DNA from: Paraburkholderia largidicola
Lineage (GTDB): Bacteria > Pseudomonadota > Gammaproteobacteria > Burkholderiales > Burkholderiaceae
Assembly: GCF_013426895.1 (NCBI RefSeq)
Contig: NZ_AP023176.1
Span: 186,001 to 250,000 of the forward strand
Length of the DNA stretch: 64,000 nt
Direction: 5' to 3'
Positions within the stretch are counted from its first letter, which is position 1. Each line of letters begins with the position of its first letter. The translations under genes were made by a program, and so were the position numbers. Below are positions 16,240 to 26,011 of the stretch, in pieces. The notes below the pieces were generated by a model, which did no database searches, was not told the DNA's origin, and was given only the letters and a program-made list of their open reading frames with translations.

Positions 16240-17796
16240 CTATTGCGTCATGTGCTTGACGTCGTCAGGCTTCCAGGTCTTCTTGAAGAACGCCTCCTTG
16301 GGACTATATAGACGCAGAATAATGAAATAGCCCTTGCCAGGAACCGTCCTCACCCAGTTACGCTCCTTACCGGCCGGCGCATTCGGGCCAAAGTAGAGAT
16401 CGTACGAGCCATCGGTGTTTTGCACCGGCTTGTCCATTGAATTCAGGGAAGGCAAGGGTTGACCGTTTTGCAGCCCAGAGGCGTTGATCGAGTCGTACAC
16501 TGTGACCGACCAGAAGTTGGCAGCAGGAATATCACGCGGCAAATGAAGCTGATAGCTGCTTCCACCCTCCAGAAAATTACCGTCTGCATCGCGCCAGGTC
16601 GACGGATATTTCGCGCCCTTTTCGATAAGGTCTACGACCATTCCCGGGCTCGTTGCGTAAGCAGTCGTGAAGTACGCATCTCGTTGAGCCAGATTGGTGA
16701 ACGAACCGCTTGCCTGAAACAACGGGTTTTGGCCAGCGAAAACGTTGACCCATTGCCGGTCTGGATAGTATTTGGCCTCGGGCTGATCCACCAGTCCGTT
16801 CCATATTTCGACCTTGCTCATCTTGAACGCAGTTTTGGCTGCTTTGTCCAGCAACTCGCGCTGCCGGGCCGTGGGCTGGAACGGCTTGCCTTTTTCAATG
16901 CCGATCGCCGCCATCATGCCGCGCCAGTCCATATCTGCGGGGTCGACTGTTTCCTGATCGACAAAACGGGCCAGCATGTCGAAATAGGTGCCGTCATGCG
17001 GGAACAGCATATCGGCCGGTGTTGCCGACCCATCCGGAAACTGCATCTGCGCGGCAGAATCCTTTTTGCCGTAGGGATAAATGCGCGTGCCCGCGATCAA
17101 GGCGTTAGCGGGTTTCAGATCTTTCGGGTCGGTGAAGAAGCCCCGGTAAAAGACGAACACATTGTTGGTACGGGAGCGGTATAGGTAATAGCCTTTGGGC
17201 GCGGCTCCCTTGTAGTTCCATGGGACGATCAGATACTTGCCGCCCTTGCCGCCGTCAGGCCCGGCAAATCCAAAATCGCCCGTATAGGTTTTGCCGCCGA
17301 TCGTTGGGCCCGAGAGCGGCCGCTGATAGAAGTCGTCAAGAATGCCCTGATTCCGGGGGGGAACCTCGACGACGATGGGCCCGTCTTTCGCAAGGTTGAC
17401 GTAACCCATCGCGTAAAGACAATCGGAGTTGGGTGTGGTGACTTTCGTTTGTGCGTTAAGGCGTTCTTTCCAGACTGGAAGGACGTTGTATCCAGCCCCG
17501 TAGGTTTTCTCCGAACCCTCCTTCATCGCGAACATGTTGATGGCGGGTAGGGACCATAAATAAACCTGGACGGCTCGCTGGAAATACAATTCGTCCCGAA
17601 GCAGTTCTGCCGATTCATTGGTGGGAAAGTCCCCGGAAAACGGCGCGTTCGCCAGCGCGTCATGGCTCGCTGCAAGAGCCTGAACGGGTGTTGGCTGCTG
17701 TGATTGAGGGAATGCCTGTGCGCAATAGCCCGCAACGGCAACCGCGACCAGCGCGACAGCAAGATTCCTTTCGACAACTGATTGTGATGTATTCAC
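16240..17796 (-). CDS. Secreted DUF1254/DUF1214 protein (Sec-type)
   Basis: This 518-residue protein has a Sec signal peptide (hydrophobic segment about residues 11-25) and the DUF1254 domain (LPAINMFAMKEG, TTPNSDCLYAMGYVNL). The C-terminal DUF1214 domain is marked by FWSVTVYDSINASGLQNG, YDLYFGPNAPAGKERNW and YFIILRLYSPKEAF. Biochemical function of the family is not firmly known; members are periplasmic. It starts with GTG behind AAAGGAG. A paralogue lies 143 bases upstream on the same strand, and the two are probably co-expressed. Confidence 0.9.
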   Translation of the reverse strand: MNTSQSVVERNLAVALVAVAVAGYCAQAFPQSQQPTPVQALAASHDALANAPFSGDFPTNESAELLRDELYFQRAVQVYLWSLPAINMFAMKEGSEKTYGAGYNVLPVWKERLNAQTKVTTPNSDCLYAMGYVNLAKDGPIVVEVPPRNQGILDDFYQRPLSGPTIGGKTYTGDFGFAGPDGGKGGKYLIVPWNYKGAAPKGYYLYRSRTNNVFVFYRGFFTDPKDLKPANALIAGTRIYPYGKKDSAAQMQFPDGSATPADMLFPHDGTYFDMLARFVDQETVDPADMDWRGMMAAIGIEKGKPFQPTARQRELLDKAAKTAFKMSKVEIWNGLVDQPEAKYYPDRQWVNVFAGQNPLFQASGSFTNLAQRDAYFTTAYATSPGMVVDLIEKGAKYPSTWRDADGNFLEGGSSYQLHLPRDIPAANFWSVTVYDSINASGLQNGQPLPSLNSMDKPVQNTDGSYDLYFGPNAPAGKERNWVRTVPGKGYFIILRLYSPKEAFFKKTWKPDDVKHMTQ

Positions 17797-17939
17797 GGCT
17801 GTACTCCTTTGACTTCGTCAAAATCGAAAAGTGCAGTCCTGCTGTGGCGAGGGGAATGCTTGACCTTCGACATAATGGAAAAGAAATCCGGACCCTTTCG
17901 CAATCCTCTCCGACGAAGGTCCAATCCATTCAAGACGAG

Positions 17940-19451
17940 TCAGGCAAGTTGAAAGTCTGGCAGTTTGAAAGTCTTGTTGTTGAGCGCTTCGGTTGGGCCA
18001 TAAAGACGCATCGCGGGTAGCGGACGCCTCCCTTCGGTTGGTATCCAGTTGGATGCGAGGCCCTCGGGGGCTTTGGGGCCGACATAAAGCGTGACGCTAC
18101 CGTCCGCATTCTTCTTCATCGAGTCGAGGTCGTATGACGAGAGCGTCGTGCGGTTGGAATCGCTGTAGATGAATGCGTTCGTCGCCCGGTCATACACTGT
18201 CAATGCCCAGAATTGCTTGACGGGCATCTGTGCCGGCACGTCCAGCTTGTAGAGCTTGCCTGCCTCGAGCAGGTTGCCGTTGTTATCCGCCAGCGCCATC
18301 AGATACTGCGTGGCGGGGTCGTCAGTCAACCTTCGCGGCATATAGGTGCACCAGAAATATTCGGCCGCGCGGTTGATCAGGTCGATTCTGTCGTCGTAGA
18401 CGAACGTGAAGGTTTTGTTTTTGTCCGCCTGAAGAAGCGACGCGTAGTGCCGATCTGGCCAGAACAGCTTCTCTCGCGGAAAATGGTCGTACCAGTGTTG
18501 CAGGTAAAACCACGCATCAATCGCCGCCTGGCGCATGGCTTTCCTCGTCGTTTCATCCGGCGCGAAAGGCTTGCCTTTCTCGATCCCTAACGACGTGAGC
18601 ATACCCATCATGATCTTGTCATGAGCATTCACAGGCTCGACGCTCATGATGGCGTACATGTCGTCAAAATGACGTTCGTCGAAAAACGGTAGCGTGGGGT
18701 AGCGCTCGTCGATGGGATCGATAAAACGCTGCTTGGGCGGATTCGCTGCCTCCGACAGGTAGTACATCCGCAGCCGATGAGCATAGTGATAAGCGTCTGT
18801 CGCGCTCTTGCCTGGTGCGCGAACGGAGCGGAAGGCCAGCGCGATCCTGAAGTTCGGCGACGCGACGTGAAGATAGCCCTTCGGAACGGTGCCTTTATAG
18901 CCCGGGGCCGTGAAGAGAAACTTCGCGCCTTTGCCCTTGTCGAGTCCGGAAGGTCCGACGTCCGCGATCGTGAATTGCCAGGCATCGACAACCTGCCCAT
19001 AGACGCTGCCTTCAGGGCCGGCAGCGGGTACCTCCAGTACCACAGGGCCTTTCCTCAGATCGGTAAACGCGGTGATATAGGGCGTTGTGCTATTCGCCGT
19101 GATGGCCTCGAGCTTCGGCGTAGCCGGAGCTGAATAGGAAATGATGTCGTTGTCCTTGACACCCAGATTGTCGAAGGCAGCCCGGCGGAAGCTGTAGATG
19201 GCGATCGCGGGCATGTTCCACAGAACCGCTTCGAACGCCCGTTGATACTTGATCTGATAGTCGAAATCCTTAACCGATGGAGCCGAGCCGGCAGGTGGCT
19301 GCCCGCCAAGCGGCTGCATCGCGCTACCCGCCCCGGACGCGAGAGGCGTTGGCGATTCGTCGGCTGCAACTTCAGAGGCTTTGGTGCTGGCAGCCAGCCC
19401 AACTGCCATTGCCATGCTTACACGGTGAAAATCTCTGCGCGAAAATCTCAT
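17940..19451 (-). CDS. DUF1254/DUF1214 protein with Tat-type signal
   Basis: This 503-residue paralogue of the next gene downstream has the same two-domain layout (MPAIAIYSFRRAAF, ITANSTTPYITAFTDL; later FWALTVYDRATNAFI, VTLYVGPKAPEGLASNW, MRLYGPTEAL). It begins MRFSRRDFHRVSMAMAVGLAAS, a twin-arginine export signal. The Tat route suggests that it folds, or binds a cofactor, before export, unlike its Sec-type neighbour. The function is unknown. The two adjacent copies with different export routes look like an old duplication. Confidence 0.88.
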   Translation of the reverse strand: MRFSRRDFHRVSMAMAVGLAASTKASEVAADESPTPLASGAGSAMQPLGGQPPAGSAPSVKDFDYQIKYQRAFEAVLWNMPAIAIYSFRRAAFDNLGVKDNDIISYSAPATPKLEAITANSTTPYITAFTDLRKGPVVLEVPAAGPEGSVYGQVVDAWQFTIADVGPSGLDKGKGAKFLFTAPGYKGTVPKGYLHVASPNFRIALAFRSVRAPGKSATDAYHYAHRLRMYYLSEAANPPKQRFIDPIDERYPTLPFFDERHFDDMYAIMSVEPVNAHDKIMMGMLTSLGIEKGKPFAPDETTRKAMRQAAIDAWFYLQHWYDHFPREKLFWPDRHYASLLQADKNKTFTFVYDDRIDLINRAAEYFWCTYMPRRLTDDPATQYLMALADNNGNLLEAGKLYKLDVPAQMPVKQFWALTVYDRATNAFIYSDSNRTTLSSYDLDSMKKNADGSVTLYVGPKAPEGLASNWIPTEGRRPLPAMRLYGPTEALNNKTFKLPDFQLA

Positions 19452-20069
19452 CGTTAGGCCCTCGCTGGAAGCTCGTTACTGTCCTTTCATGCTCCGTGAA
19501 TACTTTGGGTGCTTGCTCCTGGGACAATCGAGTCTTTCCGGAGCCGGCTATCGGGATATGGGGTAACGGAATGGCCCGTTGGTACAACGAGATAGTTTGC
19601 TTTGCTGCAGTTACTGCAACTATTAGGGGCAATTCGCCTTCGAACATGACGCTTGCTGGCGAATCGGCTGGGTGACAAAAAGCGCAAGACGGGTCGGTCG
19701 GTACAGTCTAATCACAGAGAGCGAAAGCGGGGGAGTGCTGTTTCCCTGCTTGCGCAGTGTGGCACCACCATGAAAATTCGACAGGGGTGGTACGCGATCG
19801 TCCGACATGCAGGTTGCGGGACCCGTGCGACGGTCCGGTCCGTCTTGGTAGCAGTCGTTGCTCTGGCCATAGTTTGAGTGACCGCGAGGGGGCGACGCCA
19901 GAAGGCCGGCGGGCGTGCACATCCCTCGCGGCTAAGCCGAACATTACCTGTTCGACATGAAGTCAATGTCCGCCTGCGGATTGGCCGGCCCGGGCCGTGC
20001 AGCTATCGTTGTCTCCACGCAGTTGTCGTTCGCAAGACTGCAAAAGCTTCCGAGAACATGGAGACATGC
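19452..20069. other. Intergenic region between divergent genes, nothing recognised
   Basis: This 618-base stretch separates the leftward DUF1254 gene from the rightward Rieske oxygenase gene and must hold both promoters. I found no gene family, tRNA or terminator in it. Short open frames here show no recognisable motif. Confidence 0.5.
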
Positions 20070-21125
20070 ATGGCGACGCCTAACGCATCACCGCTGACGT
20101 TTCAGCGCTTCCCCAACTTGCCGCGTGACTGTACCTTCGATCCCCACGACTGGCATATCCTGGCCCAATACTGGCATCCCGTCGCCTTCAGTTCAGACCT
20201 CGACGGCAAGCCGCTTGCCGTGACGTTGCTCGACGAACCGCTCGTGGTGTTTCGTTCGAACGGACAGGTCGTCGCGGCGCGCGATATCTGCCCGCATCGC
20301 GGTGCGCCGTTGAGCCGCGGCTGGGTCGAGAACGGGCAGATCGTGTGCCCATACCACGGTCTCGCTTATGGCGCGGACGGCAAGTGCAAATTCATTCCGT
20401 CTCAAACGGAAGGATCGATACCTGAGCGCTTGCAACTCACGACGTATGCAACGCAAGAGGCCTACGGACTCGTATGGGTCTCGCTGGGCGGTGGTGCGCA
20501 GCCACTGCCCGATTTTCCCGCATGGAACACGGCAGGGTTTCAACAGATACTGCCGCCATCGATCGATATCAATGCGTCAGCGGGCCGGCAAACGGAAGGC
20601 TTTATCGACGTCGCTCACTTTGCCTGGATCCATCACGGCAGTTTCGCCGACCGGCACAACCCGGTGGTGCCGCAATATTCCGTCGAGCGGCGTGAGCGTG
20701 GCATGCACGCCGAGTATGTCAGTACCGTGAGCAATTTTCCGAAGTCGATGCAGCATCGCGCGCCCGAAGGCTTTTTGTGGCGGCGCGTATTCGAAGTCGA
20801 TGCACCGTTCTTTGCCCGCTTGACTGTGCACTTTCCGGAGAATGGGCGTCTTTCCATCCTGAACGCTGCTAGCCCCGTGTCCGCGCGCAAGACGCGGTTG
20901 TTCGTGCCGATTGCCAGAAACTTCGATACGGATTTGCCGCTCGACGATGTCTACGAGTTCAACCGCCAGGTGTTCGAGGAGGACCGTGCGATCGTCGAAC
21001 TTCAACGGCCGGAAGATCTCCCGATCGATCGGACGGCAGAGGCGCCGATCCTCGCTGATCGTTCGTCTGGCGCGTATCGCCGCGCACTGTCGGAGATTGG
21101 GTTGGGTCAGGCCTACGTGCGTTGA
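20070..21125 (+). CDS. Rieske [2Fe-2S] aromatic ring-hydroxylating or O-demethylating oxygenase
   Basis: This 351-residue oxygenase alpha subunit has a Rieske cluster site CPHRG (C74, H76) and CPYHG (C93, H96), then the mononuclear iron site with D180, H183 and H188 in EGFIDVAHFAWIHH. Overall it resembles vanillate-demethylase and phenylpropionate-type oxygenases that act as homo-oligomers without a beta subunit. I chose the second ATG because GGAGA precedes it at the right distance; the first is 12 bases upstream at 20058. It is followed at 22 bases by a rubredoxin gene and then a rubredoxin reductase gene, suggesting an unusual electron supply. The substrate is unknown. Confidence 0.92.
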   Translation: MATPNASPLTFQRFPNLPRDCTFDPHDWHILAQYWHPVAFSSDLDGKPLAVTLLDEPLVVFRSNGQVVAARDICPHRGAPLSRGWVENGQIVCPYHGLAYGADGKCKFIPSQTEGSIPERLQLTTYATQEAYGLVWVSLGGGAQPLPDFPAWNTAGFQQILPPSIDINASAGRQTEGFIDVAHFAWIHHGSFADRHNPVVPQYSVERRERGMHAEYVSTVSNFPKSMQHRAPEGFLWRRVFEVDAPFFARLTVHFPENGRLSILNAASPVSARKTRLFVPIARNFDTDLPLDDVYEFNRQVFEEDRAIVELQRPEDLPIDRTAEAPILADRSSGAYRRALSEIGLGQAYVR

Positions 21126-21147
21126 TGGAAAAACAGGAAGAGACATC

Positions 21148-21318
21148 ATGAAGATCTGGGAATGCGTGATCTGCGGGTTTCGATACGAAGAAGCGCTCGG
21201 TATACCGGAAGCCGGCGTTGCGGCCGGTACGCGCTGGGAGGATGTGCCGCAAGACTGGGTGTGCCCGGATTGCGGTACCGGAAAGCAGGATTTCGACATG
21301 CAGTTGGTGACAGCATGA
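21148..21318 (+). CDS. Rubredoxin
   Basis: This 56-residue iron protein has paired metal cysteines C6/C9 (CVICG) and C39/C42 (CPDCG), with the usual WEDVPQDW segment between them. It carries single electrons in the cytoplasm. Its position between a Rieske oxygenase and a rubredoxin reductase implies that it shuttles electrons from NAD(P)H to the oxygenase. Its stop overlaps the next start by ATGA. Confidence 0.96.
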   Translation: MKIWECVICGFRYEEALGIPEAGVAAGTRWEDVPQDWVCPDCGTGKQDFDMQLVTA

Positions 21319-22493
21319 AGACGTCCGCTATGGAGACGACTGACGCAATCGTCATCGTCGGAACGGGCCTGGCCGGCTACACGGTCGCGCGTGAAGTGCG
21401 CAAGCTCGACGCAAACGTGCCGATCGTGCTGATCAGCGAAAGCGATGGCTGCTTCTATTCGAAGCCCACGCTGTCGAATGCGCTTGCGATGAAGAAGCAG
21501 CCAACGGAGCTGGCTCTGTTCGATGCGAGCACGATGGCGATGCAACTAAACGCCTGCGTGCTCACGCATCGCAGCGTGGAGCGGATCGTGCCGGACAGTC
21601 GCGAGATTGTCGTCGGCGGGGAGCCGCTTTCGTACGCACGGCTCGTTCTCGCGATCGGTGCCGACGCGCGTCGTGTTCCGATGCAGGGCGATGGCGCGTC
21701 CGACGTGCTTTCGGTCAACAGCCTCGCCGATTACGCGCGGTTCAGGGAGCGGCTGCAGTCCGCGCAGTCCGTCGCGATTCTCGGCGCGGGTTTGATCGGA
21801 TGCGAGTTTGCGAATGACCTCGCATTGGCCGGTTATCGGGTTTCGCTAATCGATCCTGCCGCTGCGCCGCTCTCGCGCCTGGTTCCTGAGCCTGTGGGAG
21901 CGGCACTCGCCGCGGCGCTCGAACGGCACGGCGTTCGAGCGCACCTCGGTACGAGCGTCACTGCAATAACGCGATCGGAACAGGGGTACCAGTTGAGCTG
22001 TTCCGATGGCGAGCGACTTGCCGCAGACCTTGTAGTGTCGGCGATCGGCCTGGCGCCTCGAACTGCGCTGGCAGCCGATGCGGGTCTCGCGATCGAGAAC
22101 GGTATCCGCACGGACGCATGGTGCCGAACGAGTGCCGCCGATATCTATGCGTTAGGAGATTGCGCGGCAATTGACGGCAAAGCGCAGCCCTATGTGCTCC
22201 CCATCATGCACGCGGCGCGAGCGCTGGCTCGCACGCTAACCGTCGAACCGACGCGGGTCGATTTTCCCGTCATGCCGATCACCGTGAAAGTGCCTGCGGC
22301 GCCGACCATTATCGTGCCGCCCGCTGAGGCGGGCGAATGGTTGTTCGAAAGCGCGGACGGCGTCTCGCCGGACAGATTGCGAGCCGTTTGTGAACACCCG
22401 CTTGATCGCCGGCTTCTCGGCTTTGCATTGCTGGGTGAGGCAACGACGGCAAAAGCAGAACTGATCAAGGCAATGATGGCCGCGCCTGCGTGA
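21315..22493 (+). CDS. Rubredoxin--NAD(+) reductase (FAD-dependent)
   Basis: This 392-residue flavoprotein of the pyridine nucleotide-disulphide oxidoreductase family has an FAD-binding GTGLAG (residues 16-21), an NAD-binding GAGLIGCEFA segment and an ALGDCA motif near the second FAD contact. It closely resembles AlkT/RubB-type rubredoxin reductases. Its ATG overlaps the rubredoxin stop, so the two are translationally coupled. Together they form the electron transfer chain for the upstream oxygenase. A strong terminator follows. Confidence 0.93.
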   Translation: MKTSAMETTDAIVIVGTGLAGYTVAREVRKLDANVPIVLISESDGCFYSKPTLSNALAMKKQPTELALFDASTMAMQLNACVLTHRSVERIVPDSREIVVGGEPLSYARLVLAIGADARRVPMQGDGASDVLSVNSLADYARFRERLQSAQSVAILGAGLIGCEFANDLALAGYRVSLIDPAAAPLSRLVPEPVGAALAAALERHGVRAHLGTSVTAITRSEQGYQLSCSDGERLAADLVVSAIGLAPRTALAADAGLAIENGIRTDAWCRTSAADIYALGDCAAIDGKAQPYVLPIMHAARALARTLTVEPTRVDFPVMPITVKVPAAPTIIVPPAEAGEWLFESADGVSPDRLRAVCEHPLDRRLLGFALLGEATTAKAELIKAMMAAPA

Positions 22494-22638
22494 AACGAGC
22501 CGCGGCGCGAACGCCGATCGACACGCCAACCCGCATTTCAACTACAACAACGCCGCTTCCGATCGACCGACCAGCGTCACGGCATTCCGGCTGCATGCTC
22601 GCGGCCTGTCACGCGGGCATGCAAACAGGGCCGTCCTT

Positions 22639-22669
22639 GCGCCGCAAGTTTTGCTTGCGGCGCTTTTTT
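22639..22669 (+). terminator. Rho-independent terminator after the oxygenase cassette
   Basis: The stem GCGCCGCAAG (22639-22648) pairs with CTTGCGGCGC (22654-22663) over a five-base loop and is followed by six T residues. It ends the rightward operon before the convergent LysR gene. Confidence 0.9.
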
Positions 22670-22717
22670 CCGTTGCGTGTCTGGAACGCGGGATCTCATT
22701 CTGAATTGTCGAGCCGT

Positions 22718-23638
22718 TCAGGCGGAAAGCGTCCTTGCCACATTCACGACTAGTCGACGCAACCAGACAGCCGCATCGCATCGATGTGCGCGATCATGCC
22801 AAAGCTGATAGTACGTGAGCGCAGGTGCACCGCCGGGTATCGCTTCGATCCGTAAAGGAAGGACGCTCGCGTAATGGCTTGCGAGCGTACGGGTCGTGGT
22901 GAAGAGCAGATCCGAACGGACCAGCACATAGGGCGCCATGCCGAAGTAGGGCAGTGTCGTGGTGACCGTACGCGACAGGCCGTTGCGCGCCAGTTCGATA
23001 TCGATGGTGCCCCATGCGGTTGTATTGACGGTCGTCACGGCCAGATGTTCCGCCCTTTCATAGGCCTCTTTCGTCAGTTTGCCGCGCGCGATCGGATGAT
23101 CGTTGCGCATGAGACAAACCAGTTCGTCCTGACATAAAGGCTGCAAATGCAGATGCCCGGGCGGCGTTTTCCAGTTGCCGATCACAAGGTCGAGCAATCC
23201 CGTTTCCAGTCCATTCTCGTAGCCACCGTCGATCATCATCAGATGCTTGAATTCGAGCTTCGCATTGGGCGCCGCCGAGTGGAACGCATCGATGACGGCG
23301 GGCACGAACGACACGTCGAGGTAGTCCGGTGTGCCGATGCGAAAGGTGCCCGTAGTCGTCGCGGGATCGAACGTGGTATTCGGATGAAGAATCGCGTCGA
23401 TGTGGCTCAATGCTTGCGCGGCGGGGGCGATCAGCGTCAGCGCATGACTGGTCGGCACCATGCGGCTGCCGCTACGCACGAGTAAGGGGTCGCCCGTCAG
23501 TTCGCGCAGGCGGCGAAGCGCCAGGCTGACAGTAGGCTGCGATTGGCCAAGCAGTGAGGCGGCGCGCGATACGCTCGATTCCGTGAGCAGCGTATGGAGG
23601 ACTCTGAGCATATGAGAGTCGATGCTTTCCTTCGACAT
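22718..23638 (-). CDS. LysR-family regulator (NodD/NahR-like)
   Basis: This 306-residue protein has an N-terminal helix-turn-helix (SVSRAASLLGQSQPTVSLALRRL) and a C-terminal effector domain with the NodD/NahR-like pattern FRIGTPDYLDVSFVPAVI and LVIGNWKTPPGHL. Members of this branch often control aromatic catabolism. It converges on the oxygenase/rubredoxin operon from downstream, so it may control it in trans. No clear operator could be tied to it. Confidence 0.93.
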   Translation of the reverse strand: MSKESIDSHMLRVLHTLLTESSVSRAASLLGQSQPTVSLALRRLRELTGDPLLVRSGSRMVPTSHALTLIAPAAQALSHIDAILHPNTTFDPATTTGTFRIGTPDYLDVSFVPAVIDAFHSAAPNAKLEFKHLMMIDGGYENGLETGLLDLVIGNWKTPPGHLHLQPLCQDELVCLMRNDHPIARGKLTKEAYERAEHLAVTTVNTTAWGTIDIELARNGLSRTVTTTLPYFGMAPYVLVRSDLLFTTTRTLASHYASVLPLRIEAIPGGAPALTYYQLWHDRAHRCDAAVWLRRLVVNVARTLSA

Positions 23639-24007
23639 CGCAATCTGAACCCTGTTACATGAGACGATCCTTCAAAATATACGGACGGATATAGCGGTGG
23701 TCAACGAGGCGTCGCCGCGTCGCCATGCGATGAGCCGCATATTGCCTCGCTTATGCAATAGGCGATATGGCGATGATAGGTTCAGCAGTATGGGCGAATC
23801 GCAGTTCGAATACGGACAGCACACGCAGCTCATCATCGACTGCGTCCCCGGCAACGGCGGGATGTTTCGCTCGAACCTCGCCCACCGTTCGGCTTATGCG
23901 TCGAATCACGATGCCAGGTTGCGCACACGCACGCGTCGATCACGCGCGGCCATTGTCGGCATGGCCGCGCTTCGCCATGCCGAGGACGGCCGCACGCATC
24001 ACCACCC
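23639..24007. other. Intergenic region with a strong hairpin
   Basis: No gene is seen. An inverted repeat with arms GCGCGGCCAT (23944-23953) and ATGGCCGCGC (23961-23970) lies 38 bases past the stop of the leftward lipoprotein gene and may stabilise or end its transcript; no T run follows. Confidence 0.5.
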
Positions 24008-24742
24008 TTACTGCGACTTCATCAGATCCTGCCCAATTGCGGCGACAACCGCCTGCTCGCAATCCTTGAGACCTGCGACCGACTGATCGAACTGGTCGAT
24101 CAAGGTGCCGAAACTGCCATAGTGATATTTCGTGTCCGCTACGACGTGGACAGAGTTGCCCCTGATATCCCAGCCGCAGGCGTATGTCTTGAAGTACATG
24201 TCCTGCCTGGACTTCGAGTCGAGCAGACGAGCGCGGACAACGACCCACGGAATGAAATCGCTCGATTCCGGCGGGGATACGTAACCAAACGAAGTAATCC
24301 ACACGCTCAGGATGGCGTCGGCGTCGGTCTTGACATCGGAAAAGTCGTCGGACTTGCCGTCGCTCGAGAGCTTGACGTGCTGATCGTGCAACGAAACAAT
24401 TTCGTAGCCGTTGCTGGACAGTCGCGTTGTCAGGCTGTCGTTGACGACGGGCGCAAAGGCAATCTTTTCGCTTGTCACACGCTGCGTGTAGGTACTCGTA
24501 TGATTGGCGTTGATCCCACCTTGCACCAGTCCACCAATCAATCCAAATGCTCCGGCAGCACCGCCGAGGTTGACCACGCTCGCTCCGCGCGGTTCGGGGA
24601 CATCGAGCATAGCGATCGAATGGAGCTTTTCACGATTGTTGGCGGTGAGATCTGTTTTCGGAAGTGAAGCGCAGCCCGACAGTACTGTTGCTGCAACGAT
24701 CAAACTCGCGACGGCAGAAGTTGAAAGCGTTTTGTTATCCAT
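24008..24742 (-). CDS. Lipoprotein of unknown function
   Basis: This 244-residue protein has a lipoprotein signal peptide ending in the lipobox VLSGC (C24), so it is anchored in the envelope. A glycine-rich hydrophobic segment (NLGGAAGAFGLIGGLVQGG, about residues 58-76) resembles glycine-zipper-like stretches. The rest (DADAILSVWITSFGYV, RLLDSKSRQDMYFKTYACG) recalls envelope lipoproteins of Burkholderia and Pseudomonas with no assigned role. It stands alone, and its promoter region is not distinctive. Confidence 0.8.
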   Translation of the reverse strand: MDNKTLSTSAVASLIVAATVLSGCASLPKTDLTANNREKLHSIAMLDVPEPRGASVVNLGGAAGAFGLIGGLVQGGINANHTSTYTQRVTSEKIAFAPVVNDSLTTRLSSNGYEIVSLHDQHVKLSSDGKSDDFSDVKTDADAILSVWITSFGYVSPPESSDFIPWVVVRARLLDSKSRQDMYFKTYACGWDIRGNSVHVVADTKYHYGSFGTLIDQFDQSVAGLKDCEQAVVAAIGQDLMKSQ

Positions 24743-25473
24743 GATTTTTTATTTGTGGATTGAGAGTGCGGACGCTATTGACCAGTGTCTTTGGATGGAG
24801 GTCACCCTCACGGCACAATTCAGACACGGCCAAGCCTATTTAACGGCGATCTTTGCGTGAACTTTAAGCTTCAAACCGAGATGCATCACGCTCGATTGAT
24901 GACTATGCGCTATTGCTCGATGGCGGAAAGCAGGTCGGTGACAGTCCGGCGGAAACCTGACTGTTTCTGATAGAGCGAGTTATGCTTTTGGCATTGAGCG
25001 CGCGCACGAAGCGATCGTCGCGGTCGGTCGTGGAATGGCGTGCGGCCGATAAAGGCTTTGCTCCTCAGGATGCAAAACCCCTGGTCGTATCGATGCCCGG
25101 CTCACGGGTCGAATCGGACCGGCAGCGTGGATCAGTATGAATCTGGCGCTGAAGCGTTCAGCAGCGAGCGGGTGCTATTTCTGTAATAAATACCGCAAGA
25201 AGATCGCGTTAACGGCGCGGTAAGTGCCAGCTTCAAGGGAAGCGGCTCGCCCGACACGCAGCAAGGGCAGTGGGAGTCTAAATCGGGAACCAGGCTACAG
25301 TTCTTCTTGCTGCGGGATGGTTTTTGACGCCTATTCTGAATGGCCGCATTGAACTCGGGGGCTGATTCGATTCACGCGGGCTCGTGGGCTTAGGCAGTTC
25401 TTCCGAATATTCGAGTCGGCCAATGTCTTTCACGTATTCCATGTAACCGCAACGCCGGCGTTCGCGCTTCACC
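24743..25473. other. Long intergenic region, possibly with a decayed gene
   Basis: There is no intact gene in 731 bases. One short rightward frame around 25190-25326 reads like the tail of a secreted domain (VNGAVSASFKGSGSP, GQWESKSGTRLQFFLLRDG) but has a stop just upstream and no start. It may be a relic; nothing else is recognisable. Confidence 0.3.
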
Positions 25474-25947
25474 TCAATTCGGTTCCGCACGCTGCCACGT
25501 GATATAGGACATCACCGTGTGGCCGCCGGAAGGGAACGGGGAAGCAGTGCGAAGTTGCAGCCTGTCCCCTTCCATCCGCACGACGCGCGGCTGCGTATTG
25601 CCAAGCCAGTTCGGAAAGAGCGAGACGAACATCGAATGCGTCAACGATTCGTTGTCCTCGTCAACATCGAAGCGACCGGAGTACGCGATATACGATGTGC
25701 CTTCTTCACGATATTCGTCCGGCGTGCCGTCGAACCAGTCGCCGCCCGCAAACGGCTTGCGCTCGCGGCGCATCAGCTGCGCCGACATATAACCGTCCGG
25801 GGTGTACATGATAAGGCCCTGCGGTTGCTCGCCCAACGGATAGATCGACGGCGAGCCGTCGGCAGGCCGCTCCTCATAAGACACGAGCTTCCATGCGCCA
25901 ATCAGACGTTCGCGCAAACCGCCAGCGTGGTGTGTAACGGAACTCAT
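25474..25947 (-). CDS. Lipocalin-like domain protein
   Basis: This 157-residue cytoplasmic protein has the lipocalin-like domain found in bacterial and fungal accessory enzymes: LIGAWKLVSYEERPADGS, GLIMYTPDGYMSAQLMR, and SYIAYSGRFDVDEDNESLTHSMFVSLFPNW. The family is thought to bind small hydrophobic molecules or act in polyketide-type chemistry; the role here is not defined. It is the last gene of a probable leftward unit with a RidA-like gene and a quinone-oxidoreductase-like gene (gaps 64 and 52 bases). Confidence 0.85.
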   Translation of the reverse strand: MSSVTHHAGGLRERLIGAWKLVSYEERPADGSPSIYPLGEQPQGLIMYTPDGYMSAQLMRRERKPFAGGDWFDGTPDEYREEGTSYIAYSGRFDVDEDNESLTHSMFVSLFPNWLGNTQPRVVRMEGDRLQLRTASPFPSGGHTVMSYITWQRAEPN

Positions 25948-26011
25948 CTTCGTCCTCCTTCAAACTTCGATTTCACCTCACAGCAATGCCTTGCGCATGT
26001 GCGCATGGCGC

